Assembly (NCBI GenBank): GCA_005406025.1
Contig: BGZK01000497.1
Span: 124,001 to 188,000 of the forward strand
DNA: 64,000 bases
Direction of reading: 5' to 3'
Source of the DNA: Eumeta japonica
Taxonomy: Eukaryota; Arthropoda; Insecta; Lepidoptera; Psychidae
Shown piece by piece: positions 1 to 11,043 of the stretch; position 1 is the first letter of the stretch; each line of letters begins with the position of its first letter. The notes under the pieces were generated by a model, which had not been told where the DNA came from, ran no database searches, and was given only the letters and a program-made list of their open reading frames with translations. The position numbers were made by a program, and so were the translations under genes.

Positions 1-884
1 AGCTATTCAATTATTAATAAACGCTGTAAATGATCACTCATGAAAAATTATGCTCATTAACTTGATTGTACCTTGAAGGCTGATCAAATTCTAAGCATCC
101 GTATCTGACGAGCATGCTATAAACTTCATGAATGACATCAGTAAAGGAAAAGAATTACATATGCAAATAGAGCATCGAGTAGACACGCGGTCTCTACTTA
201 CCTCTCTATAAGAAATAGAAGTGGGTTCACGATCAATTATAAAAAATGAGAAGTTACGTTATCGTAATCACGTCAAAAATATGAGCTAATGGAATATTTG
301 ATATGATGAATATGAATATTTGACTTCTGAGAGTTCATGACATTTCCAAGCGAAACAGCGTATACGTATGGATACTTTTTTTTTAATAAAATTAGATTAC
401 GATACAATTTTTAATGTATCCTAATGAATGATCTGATAGTAAATGTGTATTGAGAAACCTGACAGATAAATTAACTACAACTATGATATGTATAGATCTT
501 TAAAAACAAAGTGCATTTCATGTTGGTCATGTACATACGTATACGTGTAACATTGATCGCGGAGAGTGTCGCGTATCGTAATGAGTTCCGCCGCGTTATC
601 GCTGTATAACGACAGATAATAATCGGATTGTTCGGTTTCATAGGCGAGTAAATCAGCAAACAGTGACATAATGACGAAACCGCAGAGCCAATGAGATTGT
701 CAGGCTTGCGGCGCGCTGCATGCCGCCTCTGTTTGCACATCACGCTCTATGGACGGACGCGTACAGGGAGAGATATTGAAACTAGATGACTTCCTGTTCA
801 AACGCCCACAACATTGGTATTATTTAGAATTGTTAATGAAGAACTATTGGTTTTCAATAGCTAAATATATTTTGCTTTTATCTT
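1..884. other. No gene seen, AT-rich flank
   Basis: Stops are frequent in all frames. The short open stretches (for example 471-743 on the minus strand and 749-985 on the plus strand) show no recognisable domain. A slightly GC-richer patch lies at about 545-760. I see no repeat or RNA gene here. Confidence 0.6.
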
Positions 885-2335
885 GGATTTTTCTTGTCAT
901 AATTTACTTCCTATCGATATACATTATTTCATTAATCATTCACTATATTGCGCCATACTTGGTGTTATTTTTAATAAATGTATAGACAGTGACGTGTTTC
1001 CCGATCTGTTGTATGAAAGCAAAGTTATCCCCTTATTCAAAGACGATATTACATTAAACGCCACAAACTTTAGGCCAATGTTTATATTTCCGGCATTAAA
1101 TAAAATTTTTGGAAAACTGACCTTCAATCAATTATTAAGTCATTTACATGTTTATAATTTAATATACTAAAAACAGTTCGGATTTATCCGGGGTCTCTCA
1201 ATAATCGATGCCGATGTTGAGCTTATTCAACAAATTTTTAGAGCCTGGAAGAATTCGTGGGAAACAGTGGACATTTTTTGCGATTTCGCTAAAGTTTTCG
1301 ATTGTGTAAAGCACGAAATTTTGATCGGGAAACGGCGTCATTATGGATTGACGGGCCGGAAACTTGACCTTCTGATGTCGTAATTAAGTAACAAGGTACA
1401 GAGGGTTAATGTCAATGTTAAGAGATCATCTGGGTCTGTCGTCTAGATGGAATCACCATAGGGAACAATCCTTGGTCTCTTCCTCTTTTTAGTCAATATT
1501 AACGATTTATCTTGCCTTGCTGGAGATATTCATGAGATAGTATTATTTGTAGATGATATGTCACTGTTCCTTAAAGTAAAAAGACAACAGCTGGCTTATG
1601 ATGATGTGAAATTGCTATTGCGAAAGTAGAGATATAGTTCACTGTAAATAACATAATTCTTAATGAAGAGAAAATGGAGTGTACAAAACTTACGTCTCCA
1701 AATGTAAGCTACATATTTATAACTATTTTAGTACGAAACCAGGAATTATATTTTGTTGATACTGATCTTGGACATTACTTCATTGAGGTCCTAACATTGT
1801 CATCAATAGAATTTGTCAAAATTAGAAACTTCCAGGCTAATTTGATTTGGTTGTTTCTATAGCCTGATATCTTAGGGCATTTTACTCTGTGGACATGCTG
1901 TAGATGTACATAGAATTTTCGTGCTGCAGAAGCGGACCATTCGTGTGATTTACAAACCGGGACCTCGAAGAAAAAAAGTTAAAGAAATTGGAATTCTAAT
2001 TTTAGCATCTCAATTTATAGATGACAATTTGATAGATGTAAAAGAGAATATAGACTTGTTTGAGAAGAAAGGGGTCGGGTTATATCTTTATGTAATAATT
2101 TTATTTACTGTTTTTTAAGCAATTCGATTCAAAAAGAGCTATCCTCAAGTTTCGTGCTCGTTCTTCTTGAGAGAAAACTGCCTTCCGAACTAATCGTAAA
2201 TTCATTTTATAATAGCAAATTAATATTATAATCACGCATTTCAATGGTTATGTACATCTAACTTATGAAATAAAGAGATTGTGGAATTTGAATTGGAATT
2301 TAAAATTAAAATTGAATTTGACATTTAAATTCAGT
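885..2335 (+). mobile_element. Decayed LINE (family A), reverse transcriptase and 3' end
   Basis: 5'-truncated non-LTR retrotransposon of the jockey/CR1 group, broken by stops and frameshifts. In order I read the pre-RT segment (IAPYLV, then PDLLYESKVIPLFK at about 1000-1045), the RT finger motif NFRPMFIFPALNKIF (about 1066-1110), KQFGFIRG (1171-1194), VDIFCDFAKVFDCVKH (about 1270-1315), the catalytic box as FVDD at 1546-1557 (normally FADD), then the thumb motif FVLQKRTIRVIYKPGPR (about 1917-1970) and the C-terminal VKENIDLF. An internal deletion at about 1860-1915 removes the segment before the thumb. The 3' UTR (about 2119-2280) matches the antisense start of the copy at 37208, and the tail is a degenerate AATTTGAATT microsatellite (about 2281-2335). 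Family identity rests on three related copies in this window. The exact clade is uncertain. Confidence 0.86.
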
Positions 2336-3039
2336 TATGAAAGGTTTGGGCTACAGGGAGATAAGGCATTTCTTGGATATTTCTACAAATAGTTTTAAGC
2401 ATAAATCAAAAAGATACTTGAATAAAAAAAAATTAGCTTGGTTTCAATAGTTATACACAGTTTAAATCATTAAAACATACCCTTTTAAAGGATATATGAT
2501 GTATATAAAACTGGAATTTGAACCCGACTCTTTTTTTATAAATAGGCTACAATAATAAGTACTTGATGGTTTGATTTTGAGTTCTCTATAAAATTAAGCA
2601 ACGTATTTCATGAGCGTTTTGTATTTATAAATAATACCCTCAAAATTATTTTTGATCCTGTTATTTGTAAATATGAAACTTTTATATAAAATATACAAAT
2701 TTGAGGGTTTATACTCTCAAAATAATACTTCCTTTATTTACATTCCAAGTCTGCAATTAGATCTTTTAACTATATATGCACCAAATTTCAGTATTTTTCC
2801 TTCACTGGACTTAAATTAAATAGGATGTGACGGATGGATAGACTGACAGACTCGTGAGTGTTCCTATAGAAGTTTTAATTTTTTGGCCATACATACAGAA
2901 CCCTATATGTAGTCAAAGATGAAATACATCATCTTCATATTATTCTTATTAACCCCTGAAAATGAAAAAAAAAAAATGTGTCGTTAGGATAATTAAAAAG
3001 CGAACAAGAAAAAAAAACACGTTCTCATACACCGCACAA
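2336..3039. other. AT-rich segment with a lepidopteran-type repeat end
   Basis: No gene seen. At about 2780-2912 the order is CCAAATTTCAGT, then GACGGATGGATAGACTGACAG, then CAGAACCCTAT. This resembles the 3' end of the dispersed repeat that is better preserved at 15551-16055. A short inverted pair (cctcaaaa / ttgaggg) lies at about 2638-2708. The 5' limit of the repeat cannot be set. Confidence 0.4.
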
Positions 3040-3252
3040 AATTCCATCTCCGCGCGGGTTGCTGCACGTCCACATGCCTACAGATTATGTTTGTCATTAA
3101 AGTCACGTTCAGACATAACTAACTCAACGCGGCGCGGACGTGGGAATAAAGAAAGAGGGGGAAGGTCTAACGAATTGTTATTTTGGTCTATTCTTTTTGG
3201 AAGAATAGTGAGACGTACTGCGCGGCGGGGCGCGTGCTCGTCGACCTGACGA
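3040..3252. other. CpG-rich island, possible regulatory DNA
   Basis: About 210 bp with many CG dinucleotides (for example CGCGCGGG near 3050, ACGCGGCGCGGACG near 3127 and GCGCGGCGGGGCGCG near 3220) between strongly AT-rich flanks. A 95-codon frame (2962-3249) crosses it but has no domain and begins in poly-A. It could be a conserved non-coding element or promoter-proximal DNA. Nothing here proves function. Confidence 0.35.
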
Positions 3253-4103
3253 TGAGTTCGTTAAGAAATTCAGGGTTATAACGACGGACTGACATTATTT
3301 CATAATATACAATTGTTCGATGTACATGAAAATACGTTTTTTGTTCTCAGCGATAAATATAATAGTTCAAAACGAATATTATTATCGTTTCTAAAATACG
3401 GATGTTGGTGTACCGGTTTTTTATGTTTTTCTTCTATCTTAATCAAAATCGTTTATTTTCAAATTTGATTATATTGAACTTCATTACATTTTATCTTTAA
3501 AAATTGATTGTACTCCTAAATCAGGCTTGAAATCTATTAAAAAAAAAATCGTATAGCAACACATAGCCAGTATTAGATGATAAACATTAATGATTTGGAT
3601 TTAAGAGAATAATACAAATAAGCGTACACATTAAACTGCTGAATCTGAAGCAATAAAATTGTGAAATTTTGCTGAAATGTGTTACTCACACTTTCGATTT
3701 ACAGAGGATGCAGTCTTAAGACCATCCTTGATGTGTCCGTCACGTAGTGACGTGACGCCACTATCCTTACTGATAAATATGCAAATATTTTTTTTCTTTT
3801 ACGCAGCAGCAGCAGAAGCAGTGGTTCTTCGGCGTATTTGTCGTCGTAAAATAAAATGACAATAGGATACATTTTAAATACTAATATTAAAGCTGCTTTT
3901 CGGCCACAGCTCCATCCACATGTACTTCTGATACATTACTACATTTTTTATCATCCCATTTTCAGTACTGCTGATATAATGAGTAATCAGGAACGAGAGC
4001 GGGACCGGGATTGCAATCAAGATTAAGATCGGCATCGTTATCGAGAACAGTCGAGATCATAGTTGAAAATATAGTATGTTACAAAAATTAATGAATTCGT
4101 TTA
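3253..4103. other. AT-rich segment, no gene seen
   Basis: Only short random frames. A patch near 3735-3765 holds the overlapping CRE-like run GTCACGTAGTGACGTGACG. At about 3985-4062 there is a short copy of the G/A-rich GGGACCGGGATTG-type repeat described at 8990-9405. Confidence 0.5.
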
Positions 4104-4329
4104 TAGGGTCGGGGAAAAATTTTTTCGTATTCTATACAAAAATTCAAGATTATTTTTCAGCATATTTTATTTACCTTTGACATATATATGCTATTATTTC
4201 AATAACTTGTTGCTATTTTGTTAGGTAGTGAAACAGTTCCATTGCTGTAGAAATTTTGGGAATTCTGACAAAAAACTGCGACAAGTAGTTTTGACAGTCC
4301 TCTCTTAATGTTAACCTAACTCTATCTAA

Positions 4330-5045
4330 TTAATTCAGAAGAGACCGAAACAAGTGAAGATCTGAGGGTGCAAGCTCAGGGCTATATAGTAAATGCATTG
4401 CCACTTCCCGACCAAACTTTCTGAACATTTGCATTTGTGTGTGGTCTAGCATAGTCATGGTAAAAAACCACATCCATTCTGTTGATCGATTCCGACCGAT
4501 TTTTTCTTTACGTCTTGCTTCGAGTCTTATCAGCTGTTGGCAGTACAGATCTAAATTGATGGTTTTGCTCGGCGATAAAAGCTCATAATGTATAATGCCC
4601 TTCAAATACCACTATGCACATAGCATTAGATTATTGCGATTTAATCCGGGTTTCGGTATAGTCTATGGAGCTTACTTGCGTTTTTGTTCAAGATCTTTTC
4701 GCACGTTCTTGTTGTAGGTAATACATTTTTTCATTACCATTAATCAATCTTTTCAAAAACGGTTCGGTATCATTATGTTCCCATAGAAAATCGCAACTGA
4801 GGACACTTCATTCGATTTCTTTCAGTAAGTTTTTGTGGGACTCGAGTACTGAGCTTTTTAGTAGATCCAAATAAATAATTTTGAAAAATCAAATATGTGA
4901 AAATTGTTTTGTGGTCAATCCCGAGCTTCTTAACTATGTTGTAAGAACTAATATGCCGATCTTTCTCTACTTTTTCCAAAACGGCATCGACTTTATTTGT
5001 AACAGGTTGACCAGAGCGAGTTTCATGTTTGACATCAAAATTACA
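4330..5045 (-). pseudogene. Mariner transposase pseudogene (copy 1)
   Basis: D,D34D-type transposase remnants read on the minus strand. Running from higher to lower coordinates they are: EKVEKDRHISSYNIVKKLGIDH (about 4980-4915, the DNA-binding/linker region); RVPQKLTERN (about 4846-4815); GIIHYELLSPSKTINLDLYCQQL (about 4605-4530); the second catalytic Asp region, readable as VFYHDYARPHT after a frameshift (about 4480-4440); and YSPELAPSDLHLFRSL (about 4380-4335), which carries the third Asp. At least three frame breaks and several stops separate the blocks. Family length is normally about 340-350 aa, and here no frame exceeds 91 codons. Confidence 0.85.
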
Positions 5046-5186
5046 GGACTGAAAACGCTTGAACCAAGTTTATGCTACTCTTGCCGACAATATATTAGGT
5101 CCATAAAGACCATAAAATAATGTTGCGGCTTGTGTAGCATTTCTTTTTTTTCGTAATAAACTTTCAAAATGTATTGAATTTTTTAT

Positions 5187-5240
5187 GTTTTTCTGTCTAC
5201 CAAAATGAGTGAATCTACTCATTTTGGTAGACAGAAAAAC
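5187..5240. repeat. Perfect palindrome inside the mariner 5' region
   Basis: The 24-nt arms at 5187-5210 and 5217-5240 are exact reverse complements around a 6-nt spacer (GAATCT). The pair sits between the mariner segments homologous to 32140-32160 and 32165-32185. In that sister copy only about 10 nt separate the same landmarks, so the palindrome is an insertion specific to copy 1. Confidence 0.9.
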
Positions 5241-5397
5241 AAAAATGGTAGGACACCGTTTTTATTACTTTTTTTTATCAAAATATCATCGATTTGATGG
5301 CATCAACACTAGCCAGATACAAAAAATACAACTAAAGATATTTTACTGCATCTTTTTACTCATTAAATACGAAAAAAACTTTTTCCCCGACCTGATA

Positions 5398-6124
5398 TGT
5401 CCATGCAGGTGATATAATGTGCTAAAGAAGAAGTAAAAAGAATTTTATTTACTATTTTCAAAATTATTGAGAGGTATTCTAAAGAATAACTTATCATTCA
5501 TGTCCTCGAAGTAAGCGTCGAAAATAGATTTGAGCTGTGAGAAGCGACAAGATTGCGTAGGTTTTCTGAGTAGGTTTGTTACACGTGCATATGTAGGTGA
5601 ATCAGGCGCAGAAAACGTGAAAATACTTAGATAATTTAATTCCCGATTAAAATATAGAGTTTATGATCAATATTACGTAAAAAAGTAATAATTCAAAATC
5701 ATTATAATAAAATAAACGATTTGATGATTATTTGAGAAATAAACCATTGCAAAGTAATAATTATGGTTTTTACGGTACCGTAGATAAAATTTTAAAAAAG
5801 ATGGTTATAGTTTAGACCTGTCCATATGTCAAAGTCTTATAAAATTTTTTAGTCTATTCTGATGATTATGTAAAAAACAAGAGAACAACATTTTTTATTA
5901 CGCATTCCATAGTTCGCCTCACGTATTAGTCAGTTTACTATAAGTTTATGGAACTGGCCACTTCATAAAAAAAAATTTAAATTAATTACTACATTTGAAA
6001 ATGGAACTTTTTCGCTGTAGAATACAGCTTATATCATCTAACCATCAATTAGTTTTTACATCGTAGAGTCATTTTAAAAATTGTGTATTGTCGTCACTAT
6101 GGATTTAATTTGTGAAAATTTAGC
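5398..6124. other. AT-rich segment, no gene seen
   Basis: No coding signal. The last 100-200 bp probably include the 5' untranslated part of the mariner remnant that follows, but I could not find its inverted repeat. Confidence 0.5.
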
Positions 6125-7060
6125 AGTATGATGTCTACGTTTTTTAAGTTTAATTTGATAGCTCAGCAGAGTCTCGTTTGGCTTCGAACACCTTTTGGCG
6201 ATGAAGCTCCATGTAATTCAACTATTTATAATTGGTTCGCAGAATTCAATCGCCATCGTTTCAATTTCAGTGACGAATTTCATAACGGTCACTCGTCCCC
6301 CGCTGTGAACAACAAAAACATCTATGCTGTGAGCCGTATGATCGAAACAGACAAACATGTGACCTACCATGAGATTTGAGCATTCTTAGGCATAGGCATG
6401 AATCCAATATAATCATTACTAGAGAAATATTTGGATATGTAAAACATGTGCTCATGGTGGATACCAACACAATTTGACTGAAGCTCAAAAAACGGACTGC
6501 GCCACCTGGTGCAATGTCACGCTTATCAAATTCAATAAAAGAGCGTCAAATTTGGTGTGGGATATAGTAACAGGTGACGAAACATGAATTTATTGCTACA
6601 ACCCCAAAACAAAGTAACAATCGACCTTATGGGTCTATCGAGATGAGTCGAAATCAACCGAAGTGGCGCCCGAGCCAAGTGTCTCTAAGCGGATGATTGG
6701 TTCTTTTTTTCATAAAATTGGACATGTGGCTACTGTAGCTGTGGAGAATCCTCGTACTGTGAATGGTGCTACGCGATCATTTGTTTGTCGGAAGTTATTA
6801 ACGAACTCCGTAAAAATAATCGTAAACGTCGTATTATTTGCACCACGATAATGTTAGTACTCAAATAAACTCTTGAATACCAATTACGCTGTCAACGGGT
6901 TTCATAATTAGAAGAGGCTGTCGAAGAGTGTGTAAAATATGTTTCCGAGGTTACTAAGGAAGAGTGGCATAAATACTTTGAAAATTGGAATTTTTGTATG
7001 AAAAAGTGCATTTATGCTGGCTCTTTAACCCTTTGGCGCGATTATAAAACTACTCCCTTC
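6125..7060 (+). pseudogene. Mariner-type transposase pseudogene, second family
   Basis: This is a different mariner lineage from copy 1, closer to the SETMAR-like transposases common in insects. Readable blocks in order: PFGDEAPCNSTIYNWFAEFNR (about 6195-6258, helix-turn-helix part), then SRMIETDKHVTYHEI (about 6334-6378), LGIGMN (about 6386-6403), WIPTQFD, ITGDE-like text near 6570-6590 (first catalytic Asp region), SVSKRMIGSFFHKIGHVATV (about 6680-6738), ELRKNNRKRRII (about 6804-6840) and the C-terminal EECVKYVSEVTKEEWHKYF (about 6918-6978), ending near MKKCIYAG (about 6998-7020). Stops, frameshifts and a deletion around 6855-6905, which removed most of the catalytic core, kill it. Terminal inverted repeats were not found. 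Confidence 0.8.
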
Positions 7061-8040
7061 CCTCGCACATGCAACTGTTTTCGATTATCCTCTGGAAAAG
7101 ACAACCTAACTGCAAACTTAAAATGTACTGAAATGCTCTTTATTTATTATTTTACTGTATTTTTTTCGATTTACAATTACATTCTTAATGCACATGAAAA
7201 TACATTGTAGGAGACTTCATATTTTAATAGGAATATAATATGAATATTGTGCAAACCTTAATTCGATAAAATACATTATATCTTCAAAAAAGGAAAATAA
7301 CTCTGTCGTAACGTTATTATAGGTTTGATGAATTTATATATATGATAGTAGAACTACATACTTTTAGTAAAAAATGAACAAAATACGACTACGAAAATCG
7401 GTAATGACGCACATGCATTGTACTTCCTGGCTGGTATACACCTGGCGTGAGTCTAGTTGCACTCCAGCCTACACAAGTTGCAAAAAGGAAAAACTAGGAA
7501 TAAAGTTATTATGTGTTTTTGTGTGTGTGTGATTTCATCAAGAAATATTCACGGAGATTCTTTCTAGCTATCACTGCAAAATACAATGACCGATTCGCCC
7601 TTGGCTACATTCAACAGTCTACTAATATTCATAATAAAATTAAACTGATATAAAACTATTGTCGTAATTCATCATTACAAATTATTTAAAATATAATAAA
7701 TTGTGTAACTAGTATATGAAATCAAAACGTAAAATAAAATCATAACTGCCATTTAATAAGTTAAAACCGACAAAGGAAACTTTCGGCACATTTTTCACGT
7801 ATTTGCTTTTGAGAAATATTACAAAAGTATATACTGTACTATACTACAAAGATACTGTATACAAAGTATTTTACGTATTTTGATTTATATATCAAAGGAA
7901 AACACTCACGATTACTTTTGTAAACTCATAATTACGAACAGAGATCCAAACAAATATTTTCTGGCGTAAGTGACTCAAAAGTATATTTTTTACTATCTTA
8001 TTTTCTAAAGAATACGATTCAATTTTGTTCGACAAATTAA
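7061..8040. other. AT-rich segment, no gene seen
   Basis: No recognisable gene, RNA or mobile-element protein. A short GT run lies at about 7516-7530. Confidence 0.55.
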
Positions 8041-8320
8041 GGATGACTCACAAATTGAAAGTGAACTTTTTGTGCTTCGCGGCAGAGCGCAAACGTGTGC
8101 CGGGCATCCGATAGATTTGCTAACTTGACGGGATACACAGACTCCGTCGTACGTTTAAAAAGTTAAAAATGAGAAAAGGACGATAGCGACATCTATTATC
8201 AATTGTTTAAAAAAACAATCTAGTCTAGTATTCTAGAAACGTTTAAGCGAGGATTCGAGAAGCCCGCCTGTGAGGCGCTGCGAGTGACTTCAAATTTTGC
8301 TTTCGAACAATGAGTATCGC
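8041..8320. other. Two GC-richer patches, possible regulatory DNA
   Basis: At 8070-8155 (GCGGCAGAGCGCAAACG, CCGGGCATCCGATAG, CTCCGTCGTACG) and 8240-8310 (GAAGCCCGCCTGTGAGGCGCTG) the composition is far more balanced than the flanks. No open frame of note crosses them. They may be conserved non-coding elements or old repeat DNA. Confidence 0.25.
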
Positions 8321-8985
8321 AAGGTTAAAATGTGTTGTGCAATTTAAAGTAATTCATTTTAAAAATCATCTGTTTAAGTTATACGTAAGAATACTTAATT
8401 ATATTCGATCAATTATCACCTTGCTAGATCGGCCTTAGAGCAAATCACCACACTCAAGGCTCCGTTTATTGTCACTTTGCTAGGTTGCATCTGCAAGCTC
8501 CCTTGAATATTCTTTAAAAGCTTCTTCGATTCCAAGGACGTTAACATTGTAGAGATTCAATCTATTGTAAGTAACTATCTCCTCAAAGTTTTCAATATTG
8601 TTAAATATAATATTTAGATTACAACTTTGTGTAAAAATATCAGCAGAAATAAAAGGAAACGTATTTTTCAAATAACTGACTCTAAGTGTTAAACCTTCAT
8701 TTCACTAACATGTTTCACATTTCAATAACACCACTTCAACACTAACGGAGCATGTTTTGAGAAACAATTGATTCAGTTTTGACCATTCATATTAGTTTTT
8801 TCTCATTCATTCCAGAAATTTTTAGTGGGCCCTAAGTATATCAACACACATCTCAAACTACTGGGTTAAGAAATGCTAACGAAAAGTTATCGAAAAAACT
8901 TGTCTTTATCTTCATATTCTACAACTAAAGTTTATAAAAATTGTTTCACACATAGAAACCTACACTGCCTCCGAGTAAATATAGC
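8321..8985. other. AT-rich segment, no gene seen
   Basis: A 63-codon minus-strand frame (8480-8671) has no domain and no neighbour supporting it. Confidence 0.5.
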
Positions 8986-8989
8986 ACAA

Positions 8990-9405
8990 ATTTTATTTTA
9001 TTATTACTAGCATTTGCTACGTCTTCGTTCCTAATCAGAACTGTAACCGTAATCAGAATCGAAATCGCGCATAAGACTCGATTTTCAAGTCCATGTCTCG
9101 ACATGGACTTGAAAATCAAGACCGGGATCGACATTGAGAAGGAAAGCAAAGAAAAAATTGAGAGTAGAATCAAATTTAGACTCAAGCGCGTGACCGGTAT
9201 CGGAATAAGAAGCAGTACTGAGATCAAAATTGAAAGCGGAACCGGGATCAAGAATTGAATTGGAATCTCCTTAGATAAAGACCGGAAAGATGGACCGAAT
9301 AAAAGCGGGACTGCGATCATCAAGAATGAAAGAAATTGACGTCGAGAGCAGGGCTGGGAGTAGTATTGAGAACGGTATAGCAATCGAAATCTTGATCTAT
9401 AATTG
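8990..9405 (+). repeat. G/A-rich interspersed repeat (GGGATCGAGATTG type)
   Basis: A long imperfect array of words such as AACCGGGATCAAG, GGAATCTCC, GACCGGTATCGGAAT and GGGACTGCGATC. The same vocabulary recurs at 3985-4062 and 21855-22010 in this orientation, and at about 11205-11240, 15110-15245 and 27505-27530 inverted. This marks a dispersed family rather than a gene. The 145-codon minus-strand frame over it (8946-9383) is the low-complexity translation of the repeat. Confidence 0.7.
9080..9117. repeat. Perfect 17-bp-arm palindrome
   Basis: The arms at 9080-9096 and 9101-9117 are exact reverse complements around CTCG, inside the G/A-rich repeat. No U-tract or promoter suggests a transcribed hairpin. 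Confidence 0.9.
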
Positions 9406-10118
9406 ATCTTTGGGCGTTATCATTGATCTATAAAAAAGAGAAGATGCACAGTCCCTCGCTCAAAAACGGCCGCAGTAAATGAGTGCTAAAACAGACAGTT
9501 TAGCACTCAATGCATTCAGTGTAGTTTTGTCGCATCTTCCGTTACGACGTCGAAGTGTTCTGTTAAAAAAAAAAAACCAAAATAAGACGAAAAAGTGTTA
9601 TTTTAAACAGATTTTTTAACAAGTAAGAAAGTACACGATTCATGTCTGATTTAAATTTATTGAATTTGCACATTTTTCGCCGTTTCATTCGCTGGCATTG
9701 ACATGAATGCGCGAGTACGACTCCCACTTTGGCCGGTATTTGCCTTTGTATGTCGGCGTATTCACGAAAAGCTTATTTTACATACGGTACTATATAGCTC
9801 CCATTCTACACGTGGGAGTAGATAATAAAATATTATTGACTGCCAGAAGACAGAATTTAAAGAATATATATCTTTACTTGACCAAATGAGAATTACTGTT
9901 GTTGTATTTATAATTTATGAACATTCAATAATATAACTGGATTATGTAACTTCATAAGTGTTAATACAAGCTTGTCGATGCGGATGGTTAAGTCTGACGT
10001 TTCAAATGTAATCATATAAATAAATAGAATGAAATATACTTTCGATTTATTTTTTCACAAATGCATGAGTTTCAATTAAATTGATAAAAATATTAGACTT
10101 TTGTTTAACTAGACCATT
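9406..10118. other. AT-rich segment, no gene seen
   Basis: A 10-bp-stem hairpin (GAGTGCTAAA ... TTTAGCACTC) lies at 9480-9507, followed by an initiator-like TCAGTG near 9516. Without a TATA box or a gene these are only curiosities. The 60-codon frame at 9707-9889 is unsupported. Confidence 0.45.
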
Positions 10119-10440
10119 AACAGTTTAGTGGTTAAAAGCACCGCCGCCGCCAAACCGGAAGGCTGCCGAACCGGCTGTTGTTTTCACCACGGCAAAATTA
10201 ACCATTGAATTTTACTACTCGTTCTGTGTCCCGGAGGGCACGATAAGTCATCGGTCGTGGACATTGTCATCCCCTTGGTGGCGACGGTCATTAGCATCAA
10301 CTCCTCGTTAGCACCAACTCCTCGTTAGCACCAACTCCTCGTTAGCACCAACTCCTCGTTAGCACCAACTCCTCGTTAGCACCAACTCGTCATTAGCACC
10401 AATTGATCGTTAGCACCCATTCGCACCCTCAACTCGCACT
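10119..10440 (+). mobile_element. SINE copy with expanded minisatellite tail
   Basis: The head (TTTAGTGGTTAAAAGCACCG, about 10132-10145) resembles a tRNA-type box A region, and AACCGGAAGG follows. The body (about 10228-10290: GGCACGATAAGTCATCG, CCTTGGTGGCGACGG, CATCAACTCCT) aligns by eye with the copies at 30893-31130 and 45975-46190. Box B is lost. The tail has expanded into the 17-bp repeat annotated separately. Confidence 0.6.
10291..10419 (+). repeat. 17-bp minisatellite
   Basis: About seven head-to-tail copies of CTCCTCGTTAGCACCAA. The central copies are identical and the outer ones have decayed (CTCGTCATTAGCACCAA, TTGATCGTTAGCACC). There are no spacers, so this is not a CRISPR array. 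It begins exactly where the SINE tail reads ATCAACTCCTCG. Confidence 0.92.
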
Positions 10441-10780
10441 GCGGCAGCGTGACGGCCTAAATTCTAACCCTCCCTATCTGATGTAAAAACATTGAAAAGA
10501 TTGTAGAAAAGTATACCTCAGTATATACAATCTGGGTGTTAAGATTCGATACGACAAAACGACTTTGCTGTTAGAACCATATTTCGAAACGGTTTTTAAC
10601 TCTCTACTTATATCGTGATCTTTGTATTCCTTGTATTAATATACAATTAACAATTAAAATACTAGCGATGAAACTGCCTCTTAGACAATAAAAAATACGT
10701 CTGTTTATTAACCTATCTATACGAATAATTATAAAATGTGATATAAATATATCTATTAATCTGGCTTTATCAACAAATAC
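10441..10780. other. AT-rich segment, no gene seen
   Basis: No coding, RNA or repeat signal beyond simple AT-rich composition. Confidence 0.5.
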
Positions 10781-10784
10781 ACAA

Positions 10785-11043
10785 TGATTTATTTGCAGCC
10801 ACCAACGTAGATATCGATCGCGTCCCGCACAAAGCCGGCGTTTTCGAACACTGTCGTTGTAACTGGCGTCTTGTGTCGTTCGCCGGTAATAAGAAGAAAT
10901 ATTTGTCTAGTGTTGCCAAAGATTTAGTAGCGTCGACGCGACGCCCGCGCACTGCCCGCCGATGCCCAGGTCGTTTTGGCAACACCGACGATTTACCGTC
11001 TGCGTGGCTGTCCTCGCCAAGTAGCTTTGTTTTCGATAGTTAA
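10785..11043 (+). other. GC-rich block with an open frame, doubtful exon
   Basis: A block of balanced composition follows TTTATTTGCAG at 10788-10798, which looks like a 3' splice site. The frame starting at the third base after that AG stays open for about 80 codons to TAA at 11041-11043. It would read NVDIDRVPHKAGVFEHCRC early and DDLPSAWLSSPSSFVFDS at the end. I recognise no family. The overlapping minus frame (71 codons) is equally uninformative. The block could be a terminal exon of a gene mostly outside the window, a conserved non-coding element or chance. Confidence 0.2.

Larger units (their letters stand above)
4104..5397 (-). mobile_element. Mariner element, full length but defective (copy 1)
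   Basis: A cut-and-paste DNA transposon of the Tc1/mariner superfamily. The two ends are imperfect terminal inverted repeats of about 27-30 bp, GGTCGGGGAAAAA plus a T-run and CGTATT. One lies at about 4106-4131 and the other is inverted at about 5367-5394. A TA dinucleotide abuts each end, as expected for mariner target duplication. The length of about 1.29 kb equals that of intact mariners. Related copies lie at 32008-32385 and 51566-54966. The transposase is dead, so the element is immobile unless helped in trans. Confidence 0.88.

Noticed and set aside
749..985. 78-codon hydrophobic plus-strand frame as a small membrane protein
   Set aside because: Its second half overlaps LINE pre-RT sequence (IAPYLV) and the hydrophobicity follows from AT-rich codons.
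8946..9383. 145-codon minus-strand frame rich in Ile, Leu, Pro and Ser
   Set aside because: It follows the G/A-rich interspersed repeat exactly. Related repeats at 15110 and 21855 give similar low-complexity peptides.
10291..10419. CRISPR-like array
   Set aside because: The direct repeats are contiguous with no spacers, and the sequence is eukaryotic. This is a minisatellite.
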